From Nemophila menziesii (taxonomy: Eukaryota > Streptophyta > Magnoliopsida > Boraginales > Hydrophyllaceae), in assembly GCA_029959085.1 (NCBI GenBank), contig JARWIR010000002.1, positions 36,977,733 through 37,041,732 of the forward strand: a stretch of 64,000 nucleotides of DNA, in the 5' to 3' direction. This document shows positions 48,035-59,932 of this stretch, in pieces; position 1 is the stretch's first letter; each line of letters starts with the position of its first letter. Both the position numbers and the translations under genes were made by a program. The notes below the pieces were generated by a model. That model saw nothing but the letters and a program-made list of their open reading frames with translations, was not told the DNA's origin and made no database searches.

Positions 48035-48310
48035 ATGGAGTATCTACCCGGAATTGTTCCTTTTCCAGATGATCCATCCTCCATTGTTAGTGCGGCTTGT
48101 GGTTGTCACCGTAACTTCCACCGTAAGGAAGAGATGCTCATTCCTCCACCGGCTCGTGTCGAAATTATAAGTCCACCAGTTGATGGTGAGCTATTATTAA
48201 TTAATGAAGATATTGTAATCTTCACTGAAAGGAATGACCAAATTCTTACATGTAAAAGAGAGAAAATGAGAAACGTGAAACCAAAAAGTCAAAAGAAGAA
48301 CAAGAATTGA
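48035..48310 (+). CDS. Chimeric ORF: ZF-HD zinc-finger half plus gene X-like tail
   Basis: 91 aa. Residues 1-34 match the second half of the plant ZF-HD dimerisation domain (family: DGCGEFMP...LKCAACGCHRNFHRRE): MEYLPGIVPFPDDPS then SAACGCHRNFHRKEE. The frame is open upstream and reads RYTKTDDGC before the ATG, so the ATG may not be the true start. The first half of the domain (ECLKNHA region) is missing. Residues 40-91 (RVEIISPPVDGELLLINEDI, NDQILTCKREKMRN) resemble gene X exon D. Genes with only this zinc finger (MIF type) act by binding ZF-HD partners in the nucleus. Without the first zinc ligands this copy probably does not fold normally. Confidence 0.55.
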   Translation: MEYLPGIVPFPDDPSSIVSAACGCHRNFHRKEEMLIPPPARVEIISPPVDGELLLINEDIVIFTERNDQILTCKREKMRNVKPKSQKKNKN

Positions 48311-48865
48311 TGTTTAGAATATAGATTGAGTAATTCAAAAAGCAATTTTATGGTGTACTATTATTTTGCAAAGTATTTGTTGCTTTATTATTTTTATTTT
48401 AATTATGTTAGAACATATGTTGTAAGAACAAACAATAATTGAAGTTTTGGAAAAAAAACAACAATTGAAGTAATACCTTTTGATTAGTATTTGTTCTTAT
48501 CCATCGTCTTCTTTTCTCATGCTTGATAGAGTTTTTTACGCCAGCCATAGGATTACTAAATTTCATAGATGGACCGTGGTGATGAGCAAATAATAATATT
48601 CACTATTAATAATATAGGTCGATTAGCCCTGCTTGTGGATATGCACATTCTGATGTGCCTTCAAGACTTTAGCAGCTAATTATATTGGAATTATTCATCG
48701 GTCTCTCTTTGATGTTGTAGAGACGACAAAGGTAATATTTTATACCTTTAGATAAAGTAATATTTTTAAAGTTGTCACAAAATCTTTTTCGTTTGTTTTT
48801 TCTTTTTTCATATACCACCTTGTTGTAAAGATTATATTCACTCATATAAGTAATATGTTCAACAG

Positions 48866-49025
48866 GTGACTCCTGTGAGCAATTATTAACGAATGAAGAT
48901 ATTGATATCCCACTGGAAGGAGTGACAAAATTCTTACATGAAAAGAAAAGAGAAAATGAGGAACGTGAAGCCAAAAAGTCAAAAAAATAAGAAATGGTCT
49001 TCGAAAAGGAGAAACAAACTGTTTA
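48866..49025 (+). pseudogene. Second gene X exon D-like copy (unit II')
   Basis: After TTCAACAG the sequence is GTGACTCCTGTGAGC, one base short of the other copies, which shifts the frame. The acceptor lost in II is intact here. Confidence 0.5.
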
Positions 49026-49484
49026 GAATATAGATTGAGTAATTCACAAAGCAATTCTATGGTGTACTATTATTTGGCAAAGTATTTTTTGCTTTATTAT
49101 TTGACTTCAGATTTAAATTTAGTAAGAGCGGTGTAACTTTTATTGGTTTTGAAAAGTAACTATATTTATCCAAAACCAGAGGGAACATATGTTGTAAGAA
49201 CGAACAATAATTGAACAGATACATTTAATAAGTATTTGTTCTTATTTATTGTCTTTGTTTCTCATGTATAGAGCTTTTACACCATTGAGAATCAGTCGCA
49301 GCTCCATCAGACATAATAGAATGTATACAACATCTTTTCCAAGTGGAAAAGGGCAAACAAGGAGGTGTTGGCTATGAAAGTTACACCATGACCTCCACCA
49401 TTACTCAGCAACTTGTTCCTTTATTACGCGATTCTCCTATTAACATTTAATAATTTTTTAATCTCCTTACACCTCATGTGAATA

Positions 49485-49529
49485 ATGTAGGAACTTGTAT
49501 AAAGGCCAACCTTACAAAAGTTCCTACAT
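49485..49529. repeat. Hairpin (unit II')
   Basis: ATGTAGGAACTTGT / AAAAGTTCCTACAT, one arm change. Same hairpin as at 26552. Confidence 0.65.
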
Positions 49530-50460
49530 TAGCTATTCATAGATTCCTTTATTAGAGATTCTTTGATGTATTACTTAATAATAAAGTTTCAAAGGAACCT
49601 ACCTTAGTTTTGGTCAAGTTTTAAATTATGTAATAGAGAATCTCAAATGATGTATGTCATATTTAGGAAATTATTCTGAATTTAATGTAAGTATATTACT
49701 TAAGGCTATTTTTATTTACCATTTTATGATGAGTAATTAATATAGCTGTTCGAGCATACCTAGTGATAATAAATGAGTAATTCAATATAACATACATATA
49801 ATTTACAAAAGATACTTGTGCTAAGAATAAAAGCGCCCTGGTTTACATAATGCAACAAGAGATTATGGTAATCTAGAATTAACATCTTCTTCATGAGTGA
49901 TGAATCATCCTCTTATTGCTTGTTCAAGTGTCTCCTTAGTAATTGTCAATTCCGGTGGTCCTACACTTTCACGATCAAGTTTACTTTTCAATAGCAATTT
50001 CATAACCAAACAATTGTATTTTTATTTGCCAGATTATATTGACTTAGAGATGGCCGATGATAAGAATTTCCAAGCATTATACTCTCTCTAGTAGAAACCA
50101 AAGCTGATGTCATAGTCATCATAATTAGGATTATGCTAGTAGCCGCTCCTTCATTCGTTTGAGATATATATTTCGGACCCACGTTTTCTAAAAACTTCAA
50201 TGGTAAAACCGCTTATTTTATATCATACCCATAATAATGGGTTTGGACCAGGGATGCAACTAAGACTTATGGAGGAGTTACAGTAACAATCACCCATAGA
50301 GAAAAGAGTGATTGATGTAAGAGGTATTGGAGACTAATTTTATCGTTAATAGGGAACATGTGGCTGGGGTCTTCTTCAAATAGGTCACAACAAATACTAA
50401 AGTATCCTAAACAATTAAAAAATACATAAAGAAATAAAAATAAGTGGCAAAAAGCATGGA

Positions 50461-50770
50461 CCACAGAGTGACTTAGTAGCGGGTCGTTAAGTAAAGAATC
50501 GCTGAGTAGCGAGTTTCTAAGTAACAAGTCTCTAAGTATCAACACTATTCATCTCTAGCCAACACACACTACCAACACCGACACCAGTGAGTATTTTCTC
50601 ATAGATTTTACTAAATATCAGTAATATTCATCTCTGATCACCACCGACATCACCACAGAGCATACTCAGTGATTCAATGAGTACGAAAAAGTCACTGAAA
50701 TTCTTTAAGTATAGTCAGCAATTTGCTTAGTATGTGAAGTAAATCACTGAGTATGCTTAGTGAATTCTAA
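50461..50770. repeat. CTNAGTA motif cluster (unit II')
   Basis: Counterpart of 27530-27845, with several motif copies changed. Confidence 0.6.
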
Positions 50771-52823
50771 AAGTATTACCTAAAATACGGCATATTAACA
50801 CAAAAATAATGTAGAAAATTGTACAAATTTTATTTTTATTATATAAAAGAATATTACATCCCTTAATGAAAAAAATCAAAACTAAATATTACAAAAGTTA
50901 CATTCCTTAAAAAGATATAAAATTCCAATATTACAAAAAAAAAACAATCTCACCTGCCATGAACAAACACAAAAGTTCGTTGAGCTTAGCTTGGTCCTTC
51001 GAAATTCAGCCTCAGATGCCATGGAAGTCGAACAAAAGCTCCAAAAAAAACTTTGCTAGATCCATGACAAGAATAAATATAGTCGTCGGAGGGTATGGTC
51101 CGTCTTGTAGCTTTAAATATTTAAAGGTACCAAGTGAATCATACATTTTTGGGCCCCATAAGTTAGCATAAACATACTCTAGGTAGTCTAGCGGTAGGTG
51201 CACCCCACCTTCAACTTTTGCATGTGTTGCTTAGCCAAGACACATTCTCACAATAAGATAAATAGAAAATTAAGTTCTAACTAACGAATCCATGTTTGCT
51301 TATAAAAGTGAGCCCATGTTGGCTCATATGCCCAAGCATAAGGTGACATTTTAGAGTAGCTTTTGGTCTCAAAACAACATTAGATAAATAAGAATTATGA
51401 TTTCCATTGAGAACATACAATCCAGAACACTTAGTAACAAAAAAAAAAGCTTAAAATTCCTATATACATGAATGTTACCCTTAGACACTTCAGACACACA
51501 CCCAAAGAAATCGAATTCCTTTTTAATTCAGGTATATATCTAACATTTGTCAAAGTAATGAATTTTTCCATTATACATTATCAGCTTTATCTTACCAACA
51601 CCCTTAACATCACATTTTCAGTTTGATCAATTTTCCGTTACTAGTTTTAACAAGATCATGCAATAATTCGAATAAAGGACACATATGAAAGGTGAAATCA
51701 GAATCAAGTACCCAATTAATATGACTAGACTTATCAGTGACATTTAGAACTTCACATACATCATCATATATCTTAGGCATGCATACTGCATTAAATTCAT
51801 TATAACCAGCAGTCAATTTGTTTTCAATTTAAAACGATTTTTCTTTAAATGTCCAACTGTACCACGATGAAAATATTTTCTAGTTTCTATATACTTAGTA
51901 TTATTAAATGTTTTCTTGTTTTATATGTTTCCGAGACATGTGTATCATCTGTACTTGGTTTAGTAAACAAGTTTGAGCCAGTTCGTCTACTTAGTTTAAC
52001 TTCATTTTCTCTGGTTTTTAAAGCAACAATAACTTAGTCAAAAGTAGGTAAAATACTCGCATATTGAAATAAATCTTTAACTACTTAATGAGAATCAGGA
52101 TTTGAGTTGAGAATAACCATGAATTTACTCATAACATCTTAGGTCTGGGATACCATTTAATATTAAGATAAATTTTGAAAAACTCATCAATGTTATCTCC
52201 CAAAAAATTACACACTTCCATTTTATAGATACACAAAGAACCTTTCAAGAAAGTCAAGCTGGGTAAAGACTTAGTAGAATAGAAAGAGCCTATCTTACCC
52301 TAGAGTTCAAGTGTAGTTTCACATACGTCTACTTCTCTTATAAACGAATCGAACAGGTTAAGGAAAAATATATTGAACGCCTCTTCATTTATTTCTTTGT
52401 CTTTGTCCTAGTGATCTTTAGGACATAGTTTTATGTCCTTAATCAATGCATGTTTGACCTTATGAATTTTTTCTGCTAAACACAAAACTCAATTTTTCCA
52501 TCATAGATTGATATCTCAATACAAGTGTAGACATTAGGACAATACAAAATATAGGTTTGTACTAATTGTTAAGGAGAAACGTTAAAGTATGAAATACTTA
52601 TGAAATTACGAGTTTATAAACCCACAAAATTTCAGAAACTAAAACTCTCCAAGGAAATTTTAATATACGAGAACTTTTGAAAAATATTTAAATATTTTCA
52701 AGAAACCGGAAACACCAAATCAGAAACCCATAAAATTAAATGAAGTTAAATCGGCTTTTATATATGGATCATTAAACCATAGAAGAGTAAAATATATCAT
52801 AAATATGTAAGAGATTCAAACAA

Positions 52824-52835
52824 GCTCTGATACCA
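52824..52835 (-). other. Copia primer-binding site (tRNA-Met)
   Basis: Minus strand TGGTATCAGAGC, the standard complement of plant initiator tRNA-Met, four bases inside the LTR end. Confidence 0.9.
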
Positions 52836-52839
52836 CTCT

Positions 52840-53380
52840 TGTAAAAAGTTTGGATCCAATACTTGAGTATCTAAATAGTTTTATAAATGATTTAAAACAT
52901 AAAATAAAGATCACAAAGGTTTATCTTGGTTCGACAAATTGTATACGTCCACGTTGAGTTACGGTGAAAGAAGCGCCGTCCACTATAATAATTGTAATAA
53001 GCGTGTTACTCAACAATATCAATGAATCAAACTGAAACCCTCAAGCTATCAACTAATATAAACTACACAAACCAACTACGTTGGCTAACTAATAAAGAAA
53101 AGATTTAGATTATACAAATTATTAAAGAAGATTTCAACACTCTAATCAATATTGAAGGTAATTACCAAGTTTATTTCTGAAAAAGACGCAATAGAAGACT
53201 AAAAAACTAAAGAACAAGAGAATGAGTTGAAGTTTGAAAAAGAAAGTCTTCTAAATGAAGTGCGTAGATTTCTAATATGAGCCGTCTAAAAGTGATCAAA
53301 AATAAATAATTGAGATTTAAGGCAGTTTTATATAATAAAACATATGGGCTTTGTATAAAAGTCCATAAGTACTCAACCCA
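52840..53380 (-). repeat. Copia 5' LTR
   Basis: On the minus strand it runs from TGGGTTGAGTACTTATGG to ACTTTTTACA (TG...CA), about 541 bp, and has a TATA-like TTTTATTATATAAAA near its start. The outer boundary is chosen from the TG and the primer site. There is no second LTR to confirm it. Confidence 0.6.
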
Positions 53381-53531
53381 TTAAGAAATAGACCCTGCCG
53401 TATCTCTACACCACAGTATCACCATTTTTCTCCTCTCTGCCATAACAAAATTCTCACACTATCATATATATTACAAACGCAACTCCTAAACAAATTATCT
53501 ATTTGCAAACACTTACAATTCTCTTTCCACC

Positions 53532-55660
53532 ATGAACAAAACAAAAAAAGAGAGATAAAAAGTTGATGTAAAATACAAATCAACTTCAAGCTTTGCAGAT
53601 TAATGTTGTGATGCAAAAAGGTAAATATTTTTGAGTGTTTTTTTATAAAATGTTAATATAATTGTTTTAGTTATTTATGTGTATTTAAAAATTAAGAAAT
53701 CTAAATATATATTGATTTATATTTTGCAATTTTTTGAATATTTCTTATAATTGTTGCTGAATTCAATTTTACCTTTACAACAAAATGATGATCTTTGGTC
53801 ATGACATTTCAACAAGAAAAAATATCTCATTTAAATATGGTGGGTTCATACTGTGAATCACATGTAATTGAAAGAATAGATAATTAAATTTCTTAGATCA
53901 TAGTTGAGATACATGTTTATAGGTAATTGCAAACAAGAAATTTCCAAAATGTTTACGTCAGGGCTTGCCGCTAATTTGCATTTGTAGAGAACTAACACTA
54001 CATATGAATTAATTTTGTCATTGTAAAATTTAGATGAACTAGTAACATAATGTCATCACATATTTCAGTGGTTAATTTCATGATATTTATTGCAGGATTA
54101 ATATGTGTTGTTTGTAAAGAGACTAGCATTGGCGAAATTTCTTTATGCTCAAATGTAAAATTTGTCGAGAACATCTGTATGATTCTTAATCCCTACTTTT
54201 TCTTCTACTATAGGAAGTTATCAAAGATTTATGGTTCTGAGAGGTTATGAGAAACAAGACACGATGTTGTATCGAGCATATTTTAAACTATATAATATGT
54301 CCTTTAAACTTGTATAATATGTTAAAGTAGTATTTTTTTCCTTTATCTCAGCTATTGCATGGACTTATTTTTTTGGGCGGCTCCTGTAAAATTGATGTGT
54401 AAAACATGTGTTCAAATAAAGTCTGAGCGTAAGTAATTATATATTTATAGACTAGCATCTAATTATATGCTTTCCAAAAACTATAAATTCACCTTGGTAT
54501 TGTTTCATATAAAATTTGTTGATGTTGGTTTATATATAAAGGGAAATCAGTTGTTCAACCAACTCTAGAGAAAAAACATGTTCAAATGAAAGAGTCTGAG
54601 AATGACCTCAAAACTATGGGAGAGGTAAACCCAACTGAAACAATGTTAGAAAAGGAAATAGAGCCCCCAACCACATCTGACATCCTCTCATCATGTTTTA
54701 GGCCCAAGTAATTCTATATTATTTACTTATTAGACCCGTTTCCTTTCTCTTATTTTGGTTTTCTATGGCTAGTATATGGAAAACTCTTTGAGTTTGTGTT
54801 TTATGTAGGCAAATTTGATGATCAATATGAAATTTCCTATATTTACATAGTCCTGCTATAAATTATTCATAGAGGTAATAAACATGTTTTTTTGCCTATA
54901 ATTTAGTTTTCAATATTTGTGTAAAGAAAAATAAAAAACCGATTATGATTTGTCTATAAAAGATATTAACATGTATGGAAATGTAATTTGTACAGTAAAT
55001 ATTTGTATTCATTAGTTATTTATTTATATTATCTAAGGGAAGTTTCAAGGTCCTCAATAGTCCCAAGCACGAAGGACTATTTGATCGTATAAATGCTCAT
55101 ACTCCGTGCATAACTCGGAAGAAGATATATTGTTTAGTAAAGAAAATGCATAAAGTCTTGGAGTTTGAACTGATTTCACGCCAAGATTACTACAAGAACC
55201 AAGGAATTTTCCAGCATGTAGATCAGATTGGAGTATACTTCTTCTATGATTAGATTAAGGGGGATCTATCTATCCATATTAATATTTATTCCATCCATAT
55301 TAAACCATTATTTTTTATATAATGAAATGTCTTTTATCTACTCTATGTCCAAGTGATAACTCCAGCTTCTCCTTGTTAGAGGATTTAGCAAGAGATAAGT
55401 TAATAATGAGAACATGCTTGCAAGACGGTGTCAAACTAATATTAAATCCATCTACCCTCTTGTGCGAGGATCGTCAGAGTGAGCCCTATCATCTCTTATA
55501 TTATTATATCATAAGCTTCTAAAATTTCTCCTTCATTACTTTTGGACTAAATTTTCACCTAAGATCGAACAAGGAGCTCTACTTTTGGGGGATATTTCTT
55601 CCTCATGAAAGGAGAAAAATGAACGGGCCGCTTCCTCCTAAGAAGAGAAGAACATATTGA
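53532..55660 (+). pseudogene. PHD-finger / SPOC-like (AIPP2-type) gene, probably broken
   Basis: Exon 1 53532-53620 (donor AAAAG|GTAAAT, in-frame stop TAA after eight codons). Exon 2 from 54096 reads ICVVCKETSIGEISLCSN, the first half of a PHD finger. Exon 3 54352-54428 (CTCAG acceptor, GTAAGT donor) reads YCMDLFFWAAPVKLMCKTCV, its second half. Exon 4 54542-54707 is an acidic linker. Exon 5 55043-55253 joins in phase and reads FKVLNSPKHEGLFDRINAH, LEFELISRQDYY and QIGVYFFYD, the SPOC-like core of plant AIPP2-type proteins. Exon 6 (about 55366-55478, SLLEDLARDKLIMRTCLQDG) and 7 (FWGIFLPHERR, TGA at 55658) complete that domain. In the PHD, one Cys is Val and the His is Asn. Family proteins help read histone marks. 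Exons 3-5 are open. Confidence 0.55.
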
Positions 55661-55997
55661 AGAATGTTAGTATCTCGATAGTTTGTATGACAATGTGAGT
55701 TTGATTTTCCCTTTTTTTTTATCCACTGTCATTAGTAGGGGTTTTAATGTTATGTATTTATTAAATCAGGTGATATGACAAAAATAGATCTAGAGTTTGC
55801 CACTATACAATTACAACATCATCAACATTTTTGGAGAAGTAATTTTGGATATATAAGAAATTAAAATTTACCATTATTTCTTACCAGTGGTATGCCGCCG
55901 ATTTGTTTTTGATTCGCAGTGGATTAACGACTTTCCATTTATCCTATATATATTAACCTATATCCAACAATTATCATATTGAACCCTTCATTTTTAT

Positions 55998-56399
55998 AGA
56001 CCCCGTTTCTCTACACTATAGTAATACCTGTTTCTTCTCTTCTCTGCCATAATCAAATTCTCACACTATCATATATATCATAAAAGAAACTCCTAAATAA
56101 ATTATCAACAATCTTAGTATTTTCAAACACTTACTATCCTTTTTCCACCATGACAAAAGAAAAACAAAAAAAAAGATTAAAAGTAAAATACAAATCAACT
56201 TCAAGCTTTGCAGATTCATGTTTCGATGCAAAAAGATAAATAATTTGAGAGATTCTTTTATATAATATTAATTTAATTTTTTTAGTTATTTAATGTGTAT
56301 ATAAATATTAAAAAATTTAAATATCTATTGATTTATATTGTACAATTTTTTGAATATTTTTTAAAAAATTATTGCTAAATTTAATTTTTCTTCAGGGCC
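55998..56399 (+). pseudogene. Second copy of the PHD/SPOC gene 5' end
   Basis: It matches 53385-53790 (5' flank, exon 1, start of intron 1). Exon 1 (56150-56235) is open here: MTKEKQKKRLKVKYKSTSS then FADSCFDAK. But the donor is AAAAG|ATAAAT, so GT is lost and a stop follows (TAA 56237-56239). A copia fragment begins within about ten bases of the expected intron 1 end (TTCTTCAG at 56396), so the rest of the gene is missing. Confidence 0.6.
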
Positions 56400-59225
56400 T
56401 TTGTAAAGATGGACTATATTCTATATCCTTTGGTTCCAATCAAAAGTCTTCATCCTAAAATTTATCTACACCAGTCAAATGTCGCTCCTCCAAGTGTGTG
56501 TCATCTCCAACTAGATTATGGCATCTCAGATTGGGTCATCCATCCTCTTTTGCTTCAGCTTCTATATCTTCAACTTTACATACTCAAATTTATGTTCCTC
56601 TTGTTGATTGTAATGCTTCTGCTACACCTAAAAGTCATAAGCTACCTTTTTCTTTATATATTACTAAGTCTAGTTCTCCATTTGATTTAGTTCATAGTGA
56701 TGTATGGGGTCCATCACCTATTAGTTATGTTTCTTCCTTCAAATACTATGTAGTCTTTATTGATGATTATAGTCGTTTTACTTGGGTTTATCCCTTAGCT
56801 CTCACGCTTGATGTGTGTCGTATTTTTCAAACGATTTATATCATGATTCAAACACAGTTTCATTCAAATTTTTTGATTATACGTTCTGATAATGGTGGAA
56901 AACATTAATCAAAACTTTGCTTCATTTCTTCGAACTCATGGTTTTATACATCCAACATCCTATCCTTATACACTTGAACAAAATGGTGTTGCTGAGCGCA
57001 AACACATACATTTAATAGAAACTACTCGTTCCTTATTATCACATAGTTTTGCTCCTCAAAAGTTTTAGCTTGAATCTTTTTCTATAGCTATTAATTTTAT
57101 TAATATTTTACCAACCCCTGTTTTATCTAATTCTTCTCCTTTTCAAACCTTGTATAGAGTCAAGCCTACTTACTCTCATTTGCGCATTTTTGGTTGCTTA
57201 TGCTATCCATGATTAAGACCATATGCACCAAATACGTTAGCTCCTTTATCTGAGCCTTGTGTCTTTCTGGGTTCTTGTTCAATTAGCAAAGGTTATAAGT
57301 CTTTTTCATTACTATCTAACGAGCTTTTTGTGTCTAGACATGTAGTGTTTAATAAGTCTATCTTTCCTTTTCAAGATTGTCTTCTATCTCCTGCTCCTAA
57401 TCCTGAGTCTTTATACTCAGATCATGTAGATATTTTTGGATCTTCAATCAATCCTATGCATTAAGTAAACCATTTGAGTCTATTATATCTAATTCTGATT
57501 CTTCTTCTATACCTTCTCAACCTTTATCTTCCAAAAGATCCTCTAATTTACCTACACATCATATGATCACTAGAACTAAAACTGTTTCTCTCAAACCATC
57601 TTATAAGTGTCAATCCACTATATCATGTCCTCATATTATTGAACCTACCTCATACAAAGAAGCAGCTAAATCCAACATTGGCAACAAGCTATGTCTGATG
57701 AGTTTACTGCACTTGTAAAACAATCTACTTGGGATTTCGTTCCTCCTCCTCATTGTAGGACTCCAATCTCTTGTAAGTGGGTTTGTAAAATAAAGCGCAA
57801 TGATGATGGTTCTATTTCTCGATACAAATCTAGATTAGTTACGTGTGGTTTTCTTCAAGAATATGGACTTGATTATACAGAGACCTTTAGTCCTGTTGTC
57901 AAGCATTAGACTTTACAAGTTATTTTTATTTCTTGCCACTACTTATACTTGGCCTATTCATCAATTGGATATGTCTAATGCTTTTCTACATGGTAAATCA
58001 GATGAGGATGATTATATGACTCAACCAACAGGTTTTATTGATTCTCAACATCCTTCTTTTGTTTGTAAACTTAATCGATCTTTATATGGACTTAAGCAGG
58101 CTCCTAGAGCATGGAATCAACTTCTTACTATGTTTCTTGATTCTCAAGGTTTTATTGTTTGTCCAGCTGATTCCTCCATGTTTATTCGTTGAAATAATGA
58201 TCAATGAACTATAATTTTGGTCTATGTCGATGATATTCTTGTAACAGGTGGTGATGTGGATGGCATTACATCTATTATTAATGCTTTGAGGACTCGGTTT
58301 GCTATGAAAGACCTTGGTCTTTTATCTTATTTTCTTGGTTTGGAAGTTATATCTTCTACACCTAATTTGGTTGTTTCTCAGGCCAATTATGCAGCTTCAA
58401 GATTACCAAAGGCAGGAATGGCTGATTGTAAGAGCTCTCCATTACCAACACTTAGCAAATATAATGTGCAGACTTCTCATGGTCTTCATCTCTTTGAAGA
58501 TCCATTTCTTTTTCGTAATCTAACTGGAGCTCTACAATATTTAACAATAAAACGTCCTTATATTTCCTTTGTTGTTAATCAATTGTGTCAATCTATGCAC
58601 AAGCCTACTAATTCTGATTATGAAGGTTTAAAGAAACTATTATGTCATGTTAAGGTTACTCTAATTACTCTTTAACCTTCAATTCTTCCACTCCGAGTTT
58701 AAAAGCATTCTCCAACTCAGAATGGGCAAGTAATTCAACTGATAGGCGCTCTATAACAGGTTACTGTATCATGCTAAGCTCAAATCTTATTTCATGGGTA
58801 TCATAGAAAAAATCAACTACATCTCATTCTTCTACAGTAGAAGAATATAGAGATATGGCCTATGTCTCTGCTGAGTTGAAATGGCTAACCTTTTTGCTGA
58901 AGAGTTGTTTATTCCTATTGGTACTCCTGTCATTTATAGTGATAATATATCTGCTATTGTACTTGCTTCAAATCCGGTTTTTCCCACTCAAACACGTCAT
59001 ATAGATGTGGATTTTCATTTCATACGAGAGCAAGTCAAATCCAATAATCTCGTTGTCACTCATGTGGCTTCACACTCTCAAATAGCTGATATATTTACTA
59101 TAGCATTCACTACAACTATCGTTTCTTCCTTAATTGTCAATCTACCTCTCTTACGCGTTGTTAACTTGAGATGGGATGATAAGCAATGTAGTACAAATAA
59201 GATAGAATGCACCTCATACACATAA
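56400..59225 (+). pseudogene. Ty1/copia pol, pre-integrase to RNase H, decayed
   Basis: In order: pre-integrase TRLWHLRLGHPSSFAS (56510), integrase DVWGPSPISYVSSFKYYVVF and IIRSDNGGKH (56697-56906), then NGVAERKHIHLIETTRS after a frameshift. RT follows from 57691 ([19 protein letters not shown]), through QLDMSNAFLHG and SLYGLKQAPRAWN, to the catalytic VYVDDILVTGGD (58220). RNase H motifs include [18 protein letters not shown] and NPVFPTQTRHIDVDFHFIRE (58975). Stops include TAG 57067, 57907 and TGA 58190. No gag, protease, LTRs or primer site are visible. It joins PHD gene DNA on the left and inverted unit V on the right. Confidence 0.9.
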
Positions 59226-59644
59226 TAGTATTTTCATTCACAAAATGACAAAAGTTATTATAAAGAATCTTAGTAAATTGGAGAACATGAAATTGTGTTC
59301 ACTATATAAACAACATTTTTATACTGATAATTTAGACACTGAGACATGAATAAAATATTAAATATATGAAAAACTAATTAAAATTAGATATTAGATATTC
59401 AAAATATCAATAGGGAAACCATAGTGAATTTTTTTTTTAAATTTATAGAAGTAGAATTTTACGTTTGCTAAATTTAAGGGAAATATGATTCATAGTAATT
59501 TTTTTACAAAATAAAATATAATTATAGGAATGGAGTTTTACTTTTTCTAAATTTAGAGGGGATCACGGCCTCTCCAATATACACATACCTCTGTCTCTTA
59601 TAATTTATAAATTTCAAACTAAAATCAAAATTTTTAAACTAAAC

Positions 59645-59717
59645 TTATACGAATGGAGTTGTAATTAACTTTTTTGTTGTACATTAATAAAGAAATACAA
59701 CTCCATTAGTATATAAT
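59645..59717. repeat. Foldback (unit V)
   Basis: Copy of 15006-15092 with a shortened loop and arm changes. Confidence 0.6.
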
Positions 59718-59932
59718 AATCATTCGAGGGTAAGACTGAACAAACATATAAAGAAGAACGTAGAAAATTATCATTTTTTCTCTTAATTGCATTTTATTTG
59801 AGTTTGTTGAGTATATCTTAGATGATGGTCAAGACCTATATATAGAAAAGACCCTTTACACCTTATCGCCCACCACGACAATTAAATGGACCAGCCTGGA
59901 GGACATATGTAGTCCTCCAAGGTGGATAAAAT

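Larger units (their letters stand above)
43926..51112 (+). repeat. Composite repeat unit II' (right end missing)
   Basis: It follows unit II from leader to CCGTCTTGTAGC, then is cut by a copia element at 51113. Differences from II are mostly single bases and small indels. 49530-50460 has no recognised gene, although a minus-strand stretch (50200-50000, GPKYISQTNEGAATSIILIM) has a protein-like look that is broken in II. Confidence 0.85.
51113..53380 (-). mobile_element. Truncated Ty1/copia element with 5' LTR
   Basis: On the minus strand: 5' LTR (53380-52840), tRNA-Met primer site (52835-52824), decayed gag, protease-like WVLDSDFTFHMCP (about 51730), a pre-integrase motif LMLGHMSQHGL (about 51345) and the start of integrase (YANLWGPKMYDS, about 51165). 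It ends at 51112 in the middle of integrase, joined to unit II'. The rest of integrase, RT, RNase H and the 3' LTR are gone. In the protease motif the usual D-S-G is D-S-D, and stops are frequent, so it is dead. Confidence 0.85.
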
